A DNA stretch of 34,719 bases from Phellopilus nigrolimitatus. Its lineage: Eukaryota; Basidiomycota; Agaricomycetes; Hymenochaetales; Hymenochaetaceae. The notes beneath the pieces were generated by a model that saw only the letters and a program-made list of their open reading frames with translations, ran no database searches and had not been told where the DNA came from. Of this stretch, positions 1-10,922 are shown in pieces (the stretch's first letter is position 1; the number at the start of each line of letters is the position of its first letter). Made by a program: the position numbers and the translations under genes. The stretch lies in NCBI GenBank assembly GCA_021029095.1, contig JAJOHG010000270.1:1-34719 (forward strand). Reading direction: 5' to 3'.

Positions 1-446
1 ACATTAGTTATCAGCAGATTGTCAATGGATCGCTCTACGCGATGTCATCATCGATAAAAAGCTCAACGAGCAGCGTGTCCTTCTCAAATACTCTCGAAGA
101 GCAGCGAGAGCTCGATGCGTCGTAGACAACTTACTACGTCTAAATTCCGAGTGAAAAGGAGAACTTAAATTCAGAACTAGGTTATTAATGCGAAAAATAA
201 TGATGTCCTTCATCAAAGCATATAATGGGAGGCCGGTTGGCTTTCCGAAGTTACGCTGTTGCTTCGTAGTCAACTAGTGGCCCAGGAGACGTCACATCGT
301 GAAGATTAGCAGGTCGTTTCCTATCAGATGCCCTGTGTCACGAAATCGCGTCAGCAGTGAGAACCAGCAAAACATAAAACACAAACAAACTGACTTATAA
401 AGAGTAAGGATCCGGTCATGATTCTTCGCCTCGCAGATGTAATGAT
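1..446. other. Window edge, no gene recognised
   Basis: This stretch lies downstream of the minus-strand F-box gene, whose stop is at 447-449, so part of it should be that gene's 3' untranslated region. The only open frame is 83 codons on the minus strand (22-273). It has no recognisable domain and no family resemblance. I see no gene here. Confidence 0.5.
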
Positions 447-2658
447 CTACCTAACGAAATATTTCAACCCAAGTCGGCCAAGCGCACAGATATTGGAGAC
501 ACATACAAGGTATTTCCAGGCCATCCGCCTTTGTGTGCCCGACACAGTGCATCGGCTGCACTTGAACGCAGGTCCGAGCGCCTCCATGTGCACCATAGTA
601 GTATCGGGCGGAAAAGGCAGTGTACCGAAAAGTGTGTGCACGATCCGGATGAGCATCGGCGTCGGGCGGTACTGAGCGAGTGCTAAGTCAGCATATGTGT
701 TGTCAGGGTCCTTGAATGACTGCGCGGAGTGCATCTGTAGGGCATGCATGATGCCAGTGAATGTGCGGGTTTCGTTCGGTTGTTCGGCATAGGATTGTGG
801 GTTGGTCCAGAACGCCGTGGCATGGCGTACGAGCGCGCAGTTCGTGGGGCACTCTATCTCGTTAATCTCGCGCTGTGGTTCACGAACGCAGCCTCCAAGG
901 TTAATTCCCTCACTGCGGCGGACGTCTGCGAGCATGGCTGCACATTCGTCTTCGACCCGCTGGCGAGACAACTTGAGAAGCTCAATGAATTCTACCCGAG
1001 CGGGCTCCCATTGCAGCAGCGGAATATCTTCCTCGCCATTCACACTAACTAGCGACGCGACATGCGGCAGGGCGAAGAATGCGGTCGCAGTCACGCAACA
1101 GTCCTTGCCCTCGTCAGAGCTTATGACTTCGCTGCCGAGCTTGAGCAGAGCAATTTTGCGTGCATGTGTGAAGTGTAGACGCTTCAAGCGCTCCCGCTTC
1201 TCCCGACGGAGGCGGATGGTCTCTTCGAGTTGCGGACGGATGTTGTTCCAGACTTCAACATCGGAAAATGGGATAGAGGAGAAAAAGATCAGATCGCGAA
1301 ACAGTGCAGTGGCGCAGCGGGAAGTGGAAAAGCTCACTTCTTTCAGTCAGCTCGCGCGGCTGCTTCAGCAAGGAGTCCCATTTCCAGCCGCGCTCATCGA
1401 AATGTCTTCCCGTAAAGAAATCTTCGTTCGTGTAGCCCAATAATCGCAACCTTTCGAGTATGCTGTTGAAGACCAGTCACTGTGTTAGTAATACATGTTT
1501 TAGCGGATTTCGCACCTTTCCTTTCGATTTGCTTTAGATTTCTGAGTCTCTTGTGTCCTTTCGGAGTTCTTTTGACTAAGCCAATTAGTCAGCTTTGAAG
1601 AATGCTGAGTTTGTATCCGATATTACACGTGAGCGAGATGCAATGTTTTCAAAGGCGTTCTTCAGACGAACCAAGGCGTTTTCATATAAAATGCACATCC
1701 TTTCGGTAAGAAATTCCTCTCGTTTTCCCGAGTCCAGGGAATGCCACTTCTCGTACATTAGTCCAGCCTCTTTGAAAGAGTAAAGGCCGACAGAATTTAT
1801 CAGAGAGGCTAGACTGCGAGTGAATGCTGCTTGGCCCTTCGAATCCTCGGCAAAGAACGCTGTGTGCCATGAAAGAATTAATAAAATGGAGTAACATCGT
1901 ACTCAGAATTTGTCGTACACATGTGTGAAGGTACGAGATGATAGACTCGGAGGGTGGATGGCATGTTCAACGAAGAGTGGATTTCGATTTCAGGTTGGAT
2001 ACTGATAAAACAAGCAGTGTAAGCAAATGCATTCTGATAAGACTCGCGGAAGCTTTATCACTCTTTAGTCTCGCATGATTTGCAAAGGCGGAGCCTCATT
2101 GGAGCCCAAAAGCTCAAAGCGCGAGCACTCGAGGTCCGACATTCCTGGAAGCGAAATAATTCTTAGTCTAGATTGTCGGACAAAACATAAAAGAAAGAAA
2201 CCGAACCATGCAAAACTTATCGAAAATTAGGCTCGCGTACTGCGGAGAACTTAGATCGGGCGGGCATTCTGGCAAACCTACGGCGTCCTCTGCTGCTCGC
2301 CATATTTGCTTCGAGCTCTTTGACATGAGCAATTCACGGAGGGATTTAGAAGATCGTGCCATGCTCAAAAGGTCCGCTGGTGTCATTTGGCAAGCAATCT
2401 GTTGATATTATTGTCTCGGGTCCAGATTTCGGCCGGTAGATGGTATAAGAATCTTCTCACCTCACAAAAGACGTCGACAGGCATGGTCATGATTAGAGAG
2501 AGTCTACCTGTCAGGCGTCTGCTGTTCCCGGGCTTTGAACTGCCACCACCTGAGACACCCTGTGTCGTTTTCTGTCTTTTAGTATTCCGAGATGTCTCGA
2601 CGCACATTTCAGGGTTATTTGGTGGTGTGTCTGCTTTACTACTGAGAGAGGAAGACAT
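447..2658 (-). CDS. F-box protein with cysteine-pair (zinc-binding-like) motifs, left copy
   Basis: Predicted 587-aa protein from eight exons: 2461-2658, 2207-2398, 2062-2144, 1919-2001, 1672-1859, 1516-1604, 1338-1462 and 447-1252. Total coding length is a multiple of three and every join keeps phase. The F-box-like helix begins near residue 55 (MPVDVFCE, then a run rich in MARSSKSLR). It is followed by C129-x2-C132-x18-C151-x2-C154, which looks like a zinc-binding pair. A further CxxC (FKCSRC) lies near the C-terminus. Family knowledge: F-box proteins recruit substrates to SCF ubiquitin ligases, and Agaricomycetes carry large sets of such genes with unknown substrates. The start at 2658 is a choice: an in-frame ATG at 2814 is also open. 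The same exon pattern in the paralogue at 8189-10184 is the strongest support for this model. Substrate and function are unknown. Confidence 0.75.
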
Positions 2659-3070
2659 TATTATTCCCAGAGCCACAATTTTGAACAAAGAGGATTCACG
2701 TTGAACGAGACGCAGACATGATGGTTGAATCGAGGAAGTCCCTGGAGTAACCCTTTTGATTAGGTGTGACTTCTGAGGATCGACGTACGGTAAGCGGTGT
2801 ACATACGTAAGCAACCGACCTTCTTTATCAGGCTTACTTTATCCAGAGCTGGAGACGAGTTGTTCTGCATATCGGTGAGCAACCTAATCACTCGTTTAAT
2901 TATTCGTTAACATCCCACTTTTTATCTTCAAGCTGCGAATCAATCCCTTAGGATATTACAAATGGTTCGAGATGGGAAGAGACGAGTGGTCAGATTCTTT
3001 GATTATGTCAGCAAGAAAAGTGGTGTGATACTCCCCCGAGTACTTTAAGCACTCTTGCCCAACGACCACG
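2659..3070. promoter_or_regulatory. Divergent intergenic region between left F-box gene and sre1
   Basis: These 412 bp separate the start of the minus-strand F-box gene from the start of the plus-strand sre1 gene, so they should hold both promoters. If the F-box protein starts at the upstream ATG, 2659-2814 becomes coding. An SRE-like decamer at 3020-3029 is listed separately. I see no clear TATA box next to either start. Confidence 0.5.
3020..3029 (-). promoter_or_regulatory. SRE-like element upstream of sre1
   Basis: The minus strand reads ATCACACCAC. This differs at one base from the classical sterol regulatory element ATCACCCCAC. It ends 41 nt before the sre1 start codon, so it may lie in the proximal promoter or the 5' untranslated region. 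SREBP proteins bind this class of site, and autoregulation of Sre1 genes is known in fungi. A single match may be chance. Confidence 0.35.
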
Positions 3071-6000
3071 ATGATGAATAACCCGGGCGGCTTGCTTGCA
3101 CCTCCCCCTCCAGCTGCGACAACGAACAAGACGATGAGCAACACGTCGTCCTCAGACTCTATCAGCGAGAGCGGTCAGAGCTCGCCCGACTCGTCGTGCA
3201 GCGACTCTCCGTTCGTCGGTTTCGAGCGCTCAATTGACACATCCGACCCTCTCAATTTCCTCATGGACTCCGTCACAGCGGACATGCTCTCCAGCGGAGA
3301 CTCGTCTGCAGAGGAATCTCTCTTGACATCCTCGACACCGCCTTCGTTGCACGAAAGTCCCACCCGAGACTGGACGGCAACCAAAGATCCTGCTGCACTG
3401 TGGGCACAGACCGACCTTTCTTCAATGTCATTCGACAGTTTCAATTCAGCGATGAATCTCTTGGACTTCGATCCGACGTCTCTAGGCGTCCCGCTTCAAT
3501 ATGACCCTATGCTGTTTTCGGATGAAGCCTTTGCGCTCTCAATAGACCCACTGTCCTCTAGCTCGGGTACAAACGCTCCTACCGACCTTTCTTCGTACGC
3601 ATTCTCCTTTGGAACAGATAGCTACGCAGACTTGCATGCGCAATCTAGTGATGGAAGCAGTAGAAGGCTTAGTGTCACATCTTCACCATCCTCGTCTAAA
3701 GCGTCACTGTCGCCTGCAATGGACCACACCCAGCCAGCTTCTGTATCTTTACCTAACCAACCTGCGGCGCAGCCTACCGCTGAGCCGCAGATGTCTGAAA
3801 ATCAGGCAGTGGATGAGCTTGTTCAACGAGCCAGACAAATTGTGGGCGTTGCAATGATTGCACCCGTAGGAGCAGATCAAACGCGTGAGTGTTTACTTTT
3901 CGCACATAGCCATGATTGAATGTGACTGATCGAATATAAGCAGAGTCGAACAAACTACCTATACCGCGTTTGCAGCGGCCTGCCCTATCTTCCTCTTCTG
4001 CCTCCTCGCCTACAACCTCTCAGAATGCCTGTTCGCCTACTTCGATGCCTGCGGCACCTCCCGCCCGTACCAAGACATCTCATACCACCATCGAGCGCCG
4101 CTACCGCACGAACCTCAATGCGCGCATCCAGAGCCTTCGAGCTGCTGTGCCCGCACTGCGTGTATTGGAGCAGAAAGCGGGAAATCGCGTCGGAAACCTG
4201 TCACTGAAGGCGGGGACACGCCGTGCAAGTGCAGATGCCAACGCCGGGGTTACAGGAGAGGAAGAGGACGTAATTGACGATCGCGGGTTTGTCGACGGCG
4301 TAAAAGTTGCTCGCAAGGGCAGCAAGGCAAACGTGCTCGGCAAGGCGGTTGAGTACATTCGCGTGCTGAAGCGGCGCGAGCTCCGTCTGAAGCGCGAGCA
4401 GGAAGGCTTGAAGGCACTGATATCCGGTCTTGTGGGTGGGCCGCAGCTTGTTCAAGAATGGGAGGCAATGTGGAGAGAGCGATTTGGCGGCCCAGAGAAG
4501 GACGAGGTGGATGGCGAGGACGGCGAGGCTGACGATGAGAACGAGGATGGTGAAGATGATGAAGACGGCGAGGAGGGGGAGGACGGTGGGGACGAGTCGG
4601 GAACGAGTGCAGGCAAGAAAAGGAAGAGGGCGAAAGTGGATACATTGGCGCCGAAAGCGAAGGGGAAGAAGACCGTCACCGCCGCCCGGCCTCAGCCTCA
4701 ACAACCTGTCCCGATTATGCCTGCGCAATCTCCTTCGACTGCACCCGATCCAGCAGGCATAATTTCTATGTCTATTCCGGTGCAGCCAGAGAAAAGGAAA
4801 CGAGGCCGTCCGCGTAAGGTCCCTTTACCCCCCGTCATCTTGCCCAGTAACTTGGTCCCGGATACGTTCACTGCTCAGCAATACCAACAGCAGCAGCAGC
4901 AGCCGATTCGCATGGCGCCTATGGGTGAAGTGAAGATGGAAGTCGATGCGGCTGTGATGTCGCAGAGCCCGTCTATTGCACCGACTCAGCGATCAGAGAC
5001 ACAATCGCCTATCCAGCCTCAGAATCCTCAGCCCGCGCAATACCTCCTCGCCGCGTTCGCCTTTTTCTCCTTTGCCAACTCCCCCGTGTCCTTCTACAGG
5101 TCGTCCTGGGACGGCGGACACAACGGGCCTGCACACGAACATTCGCACTCCGGGTCCGTACTCGGCCCTCGTCCAGAACCCAGCGCGCGTTGGCACGGCT
5201 CTCCTTCGCCCATGCTCACTTCCAGCTGGCGCGATGCCGTGCAAGTCATTCACGTTGTCGTCTCCTTCCTTCTACTCGTGTCCGTTGTTACTCCGTGGCT
5301 CCCGCGCGTTATGCGTAGCCGCATCGTGCGCGCTGTACCGCGTACATTCCGCCCTATTCTCGGCGGATCCTTTGTGTCGCATGTCAGCACCAGCTCTGGC
5401 GTGATGGCACGCTCTGGGTCGTCATCACGCCCTTCGTCAGACGATGAATGTGCTAGTGATGAGGAGAAAGCGGATGCGTCTGGGCGCATGGTGCTCCTTG
5501 CAGCGCTCCATCGTGGACCAGCTCTCACACCGGTGCTGGAAGTCGAGCTCCTGCGTGAGGCGCTAGGTTTGGGCACGGGCGTATTTGGTCTGGTCATGTC
5601 ACTGGCGCGCCAGGTAGGCGCGCCGAGGAAGAGTCACTCTAGGTTTGGACTCGAGCGAAGGATGCTGGAGCAGCGGGCATTTTTGAGATTGGCCGAGCTT
5701 GTTGCATTGGATGGTGCGTTCACGACCTTGTTTTTCCTTCTTTCTGACCTTATGTGTACTGATTTTGTTTTGATATGACTTCAGTACATGCGTCTGTGCT
5801 CACGCGAATCCAAACGTACCTATACGCTTTCAAGTTCTTTTCTGTCTTCTCAGCTTCTGCAGCAGACATCTCAACTCTGGCTTTGATAATCCAACCGTTA
5901 TGGCGGGCGAAGAGCACTTCGTTGTGGGCACTTGCACTCAGTCGCGCGCAGGGTAAGGGCTCTCTCAGCCCTCACATTTCGAGAACGTTTGAGACATTTG

Positions 6001-6749
6001 TCTTGGAAAATTTGACCGTCGACGAGGCAGCACAAAAGATCGCGAAGCTAGACTTGAAGACTTTTGTGCCACATCATACGCCATCTTCACTTTCTGACTC
6101 CTTCTCAGAGAGCAGCGAGGGCGACTATCGTGCATCTACCAGCCCGCTTGCAGTCCTGGCCAGCCAGCTCATTCGGGACAACATTCGCGAGCAGGCAGAG
6201 CTTGTGTTTTTGCAGACTGTTTCTGGTGAGATGGACCGGGAGCCAGCCGCCAGTGACCCCGACTCGGCGGACCGCGAGATGCGGCGCATCGTCGCTGCGG
6301 GCCGTTCGCTCGACATGCACACGGCCGACCTCGTCGACCTCTTTGAACAAGTCTGCAATCCGACGCCATACTTCGCGCCCGTCGCCGCTTCCGAGACAGC
6401 GCTGGACGATGAAACAACTGGCGAGGACGAGGACGGCGAGCTTCGCGCGCTGCTGCACGCTGTTGTGTTGTACAGGCGTATCTTCCCTTCCACGCTACTC
6501 AACATAGCAGCCGAAGGTGACGGGTGCAGGTCATCGGGCATCGCCATATCGTCGATCTCCATCTCGCTGACGATGCCTTCGCCGCCGCCGTCCCCATCTC
6601 GTAAGAACGCAGCGCTCCATCTCTCTCTGCGGCGGTGCCTCGACTCCGCGGCCTTTGACAGTGGGGATGCGCTCGAGGATGCGCGCGACCGTGTAGTGGA
6701 CATGCTGACGTCTGAGGCTGCGGGTTGGCCGAAGCGTCTGCAGTACTAG
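3071..6749 (+). CDS. sre1: Sterol regulatory element-binding protein (SREBP/Sre1), membrane-bound bHLH factor
   Basis: Three exons (3071-3884, 3944-5713, 5785-6749) give 1182 aa. Order: a Ser/Pro-rich acidic N-terminus with activation-domain character; a bHLH from about residue 318 with the SREBP hallmark tyrosine (ERRYR, Tyr325); helix 2 starting near S398 after an unusually long loop; an acidic D/E tract; an AT-hook (KRGRPRK, 557-563); a short poly-Gln run; two membrane segments (about 637-656 and 704-726) separated by a lumenal loop of roughly 45 residues; and a long C-terminal domain of fungal-Sre1 type. Known of the family: the precursor sits in the ER, is cleaved when sterol or oxygen falls, and the N-terminal part switches on ergosterol genes. 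In Cryptococcus, cleavage needs the S2P-like protease Stp1. The cleavage site here cannot be read from sequence alone. Confidence 0.93.
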
Positions 6750-8188
6750 GTTAATTTTTGAGTTCTCTTGATTGTATTTATGGACAGATTTCTTGATCTG
6801 TTTCGATTGTTACGCACTTTTGCTTAAATGTATTCTTATGGTCGTTTTTAATACTAAATATTTCAATACGAGTCTACTTGATGGGTTTTGTCCTGTTCAG
6901 CCACTTACGACCATGTCGGAAGTTTTCGCATCTCAGGGACTCGGACCTTGGATCAATGTCAAACCGTGCTTTCGACAAGCAAGATTATCTGCAGGGCTTG
7001 TAAAAAGGACGCCAGATCTAAGAGCAAACGCAGCGTCGACCGATCCCTACGTCCGGGACGAGTGCCAATCCCTACCTTTGGGGACGATGTCGACGACTTT
7101 GAAGGCGGGAACACATTTTTAGGACTTTGTAATTTTCTAGACGAACTCGTTTTTTCCTGTGGACATATTCTCAATTACTGGCTTCCGATGTGTGCAATAT
7201 TTGTATTCTTTCAAAATAATGTACATGTCATTTTCAAGTTGGATTTTGTGTGTATTATCATCTAATGAACATCTCCCCGATTTACCAGTCTTACGGTGTA
7301 GATTCATTACCCGCTGTCAGTTATGCAAATGACACTGTAACAACCGCTTCTTTCGACGTTTCACAGACGACATTTACTCATATACTCAATACCGACAAAT
7401 GTTTTCACTTGGATCCAGACCAGGAAAAGTGTTCTACAGTTGTCACCTGGGGGTGGAAAGTCTTTCAATATCTAGTCATTATTTAAATTAAAAGACATGT
7501 ACAGCCGATTTTACCTCATCATTCCTCACAGGGGAAATTATCTGTACGGTTCACTTCAAACCCCTTTTTTCGTACAAAGAAAGGTACCGGAACATTTAGA
7601 TCTCTGAAGAATTTTTATTCTGCTGTGCAGTTAGGAAATTTGAAAGGTAAATGCACACGCTCTGCTGACTTTCAAGTCAAGGATCGTAAAAATCAGACTA
7701 CAAACATGCATTCCTCTCGACATGGGACAATTGAAGTTCACCACTCGGAGCTTTTGAGATAGCATTGAGGCTTGAACCAAACAGTCGGACGTCGATCCCC
7801 GAAGCGCCAGCCACATTTTGACATCCTAATTCCCTTATACGGGATTGATCTGCATCATGGATTAGGGTTCGTGTGAACTGCCTGGTAGACGCACGCGCTT
7901 CCCCAGCCTCTTGTCCAGAGACTACCACCTTGGTTATCTACTACACCTCAATTCCGTGATCGATGAGTCCAAAACAATGTAAATGTTTTCGTCCACGCTA
8001 TCCTTTACCAATAAAATACTAAAGATAGGATTAGGAACAGCACAGAAAGGCCGACGGATAATTCTCAGGCTCGGGGGAGTGTCGACACTCGCAATGGCAA
8101 CATCAAAAGGCGAAGGACTCACAACAAGACAAATGTCGGCAGACTCGAGCCCTTGGGTCGCAGACGCCTTGCAGGCAGACTTTCTTCG
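6750..8188. other. AT-rich intergenic region, no gene supported
   Basis: About 1.4 kb lies between the sre1 stop and the right F-box gene. Small open frames (for example 6888-7265 with a CRACKK run, and 7698-7928 on minus) show no recognisable domain and no exon chain. From about 8081 to 8188 the frame leading into the F-box gene still resembles the N-terminal part of the left copy, but holds no ATG. The rest should be the sre1 3' end and the F-box promoter. Confidence 0.5.
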
Positions 8189-10184
8189 ATGATGAGCATA
8201 CCCGTCGACGTCTTTTGCGAGGTGAGATCCCCCATAGCCCCGTTATCGATCCTGACTTGGCGCTTAATGTGATTATATCAACAGATCGCTCATTATTTGT
8301 CACCCAGAGACATTTTGAACATGGCACGGTCCTCTAAATCACTTCGTATGTTACTCATGTCGAAGAGTTCGATGCATATATGGCGAGCGGCAGAGAACGC
8401 CATAGGACTCCCGGAACGCCCTTCTGATCTCAGCTCTCCGCAATACGCGACCTTGGTTTTCGATAAATATTGCATGGTCGGATCAATCTCGTTCCAGAAC
8501 TCTAAGCCAAAAAAAAGTCTTTTAACTTAACTGTCTTGCACCTGACAGGATTGTGGGTCCGCGGGCGCCCGTGCTTCGAGCTTCTGGAGCGTGCTGAGGC
8601 TTCGACTATGCACAGAATGTGACTCCAAAAAGTCCGATAAAATACCTTTAGGATTTGCGTTTTACATCTAATCACGCTCATCCCTTTGTCTCTAGTATCG
8701 ACCACGAGGACGGGATTAGTTCATCCCTGGACGTACCCCACAACCTTCGTATCTGCGAGCTCGTACCTTCTTCATTCATGAGTATGGTGATATCCTCACG
8801 CAAGCTTTTTTTCACTCATTCAAACTCTTTGTGCGCAGCGTCCTTTGATACAAAGGATCAAGAGTCATTTTCCCATGAGCTGAAAACGTTGCCAGATAAT
8901 GTCGGCTTTTACTCTGTGGAAGAGGCCACAATAATGTATAAAATATGGCGTTCCTTGGAACCTGCAAAGAGGAAAGAATTCCTTGCCGAACGATTGGGCT
9001 TTATATATGAGACTGTCTCGGTGCGTCCTGATACAGAAACCGAAGAAAACTCATGAACTCGTCTTTGTAGCATTCCAAAAAGCTGGATGATTGGCTTGCT
9101 TCAAAGAAAATGGCAAGGCCTCAGAAAATACGGGAATTAAAGACATGTCACAAGATAAGGTATTGCTTTCTTTCCGGAGTCTCCTTACGTGGATAATACG
9201 CTCACATGCATTCTATAGTGTACTCAATAAATTGCGAGCTCTGGGTTATACAAATGGAGACTTCTACCCGGGGGGAAGTTTTGACGAGTCTGGCTGGAAG
9301 TGGGACTCGCTGCTTCATCAGCCGCGTAAACTCACTGAAAGAAGTGTGTTGCCTGCCGTCTCCCAACGTCAACGCACCGTAATTTAATTCCTCTTTTTAA
9401 TCCTGCCCCCAACATAGCCTGGAACAATATCCGATGGAAGCTTGAACAGACTATCCACCTCCGCCGGGAGAAGCGGAGGCTTGCACACAGGTCCCCTCTA
9501 CTCGAACTGTGCTGCGAAGTCATAAAATCTGACGAGGGCAAAAACTGTTGCGTGACTGCGTCCACATTCTTCGCCTTGCCAGATATTGCGGCACTAGTGA
9601 ATGCAGTGGACATTTCACAGGAGGACCGGGAATACACGCGTATCAAGTTCGTTGAGTTCATCGAAGCATCCCGCCAGAAGGTCGAGGGTGAATGTGCAGT
9701 CAAGCTTACTGACGTCCGCCGCAACGCGGGGCTCGACTCACGAGGGTTTAATAGCCTACCCTGGCCCGAAACTGAGGGAAATTCCGTGGATTCTGAAACA
9801 CTCGTCCGCCATGCCACAGCATTCTGGGTTAGGCCGCCTGCTAATTACTTGTTCGCGGTCAATGTAAGAACATTCGCAGACATTATGCGTGTGCTGTGCA
9901 TCCGCTCCGTGCAGACGTTTACACAGCCCGATAAAATGTACGATAACTGGGAGCACATGCCGTACCGACCGACACCGATACTGTTGCGGATAGCGGATGC
10001 GCTCTTCGCAGATCTGTGCTTCCCTCCATCTACTACCATGGTACAAATGGAAGAACTTGGGCCAGTATTCACATGCCAACGGTGCACCGTGACGCAGAGG
10101 CGAATGTCCTGGACAGACCTTGTATGCGCGTCTTCGATGTCGTTGTACTTGATTGGTTTGGCTGAAGGTTTTTTGTCAGGTTGA
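8189..10184 (+). CDS. F-box protein with cysteine-pair (zinc-binding-like) motifs, right copy
   Basis: Predicted 518-aa protein from eight exons: 8189-8221, 8285-8476, 8549-8631, 8696-8781, 8839-9020, 9071-9159, 9219-9343 and 9418-10184. All joins keep phase, and four exons have exactly the same length as in the left copy (192, 83, 89 and 125 nt). The F-box-like region starts at residue 1. C74-x2-C77-x18-C96-x2-C99 repeats the spacing of the left copy, and a late CxxC (FTCQRC) is also kept. Exon 2 matches the left copy at about 45 of 60 residues. The fourth intron (8782-8838) is 57 nt and open in frame; it is called because the left copy needs a splice at the same place. The N-terminus is about 55 residues shorter than in the left copy. 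Probable SCF substrate receptor of unknown target. Confidence 0.75.
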
Positions 10185-10922
10185 CCACTTCTTTAACGAA
10201 GCGAATCTATTCGCAGAGTTCTCTGCTAGGCCAGTCTCTGTTATCGTGTTTGATGCTTATTCTTGCTGATGTTACTGTCTCGCGATACAGGGTATTTGGT
10301 CAACGTCTACCCACAGATGCTCACGATGTGACTACTTCTGAATCTCTAGTTGAAATCTCTGCGAACGCGCAAACACTGATTCGAGGTTACGGACAAATCG
10401 GATAGATTAGTAAGCAGCTAGCAATGCATATAGGCTGATCGTTTGTAACTTGCTATCTATCGCGTTTGCCTACCACCGCCAATGACACTGTGCACGATTG
10501 CTGGTGCCCGTCTTTTCAACAAAACTTTACTGAGTTATGGAGCAGCAGTTCAACTACAGGTAATAGATTGATCTTGTAATCATATACGGACTGTGAGTCT
10601 TGACACTTTCTACTGCTCGTTGTAGTTCTTGCTTTTCCCTTCTTTCTGAAAATTCTGTAATCCCTTGTTCGTTTTCCGCCCTTTCCCTCCCTCTTCTTTT
10701 ATTGCAACACCACGAGTTGTGCAAACGAACAGGTTTGAAGCACATACCTAGTCGGACTCCAAACCTACCGATAGCCGAAGACTGAAGGATCGACGCTGGT
10801 TTCCTTGGTAGAACATCTACTCTAATCCGCCAGCCGCCAGCCTGTTTGCTGTAACGGCGACCGTGCCAGGAGTTTTATCACTTCTGAGGCCAGTGTCGGC
10901 ACCGTGCAGCCGACCAGCAATA
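10185..10922. other. Intergenic region, no gene supported
   Basis: These 738 bp lie between the right F-box gene and the ARM/MYND gene. They include short open frames (10181-10405, 10554-10745 and others) without recognisable content. A pyrimidine-rich stretch at about 10620-10705 on the plus strand may belong to the promoter or leader of the downstream gene. Nothing else stands out. Confidence 0.5.

Noticed and set aside
4201..4728. 175-codon open frame on the minus strand inside sre1
   Set aside because: It lies opposite the acidic/basic coding part of sre1, shows no domain, and several other antisense frames overlap it. It is a GC-rich coding shadow.
6125..6703. 192-codon minus-strand open frame in sre1 exon 3
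   Set aside because: Ser/Arg-rich translation without a family signature; antisense to a well-supported exon.
6888..7265. Possible gene with a CRACKKDARSKSKR run
   Set aside because: A single Cys pair and a basic run in an isolated frame without further exons or a recognisable fold. It could be a gene remnant, but it cannot be supported.
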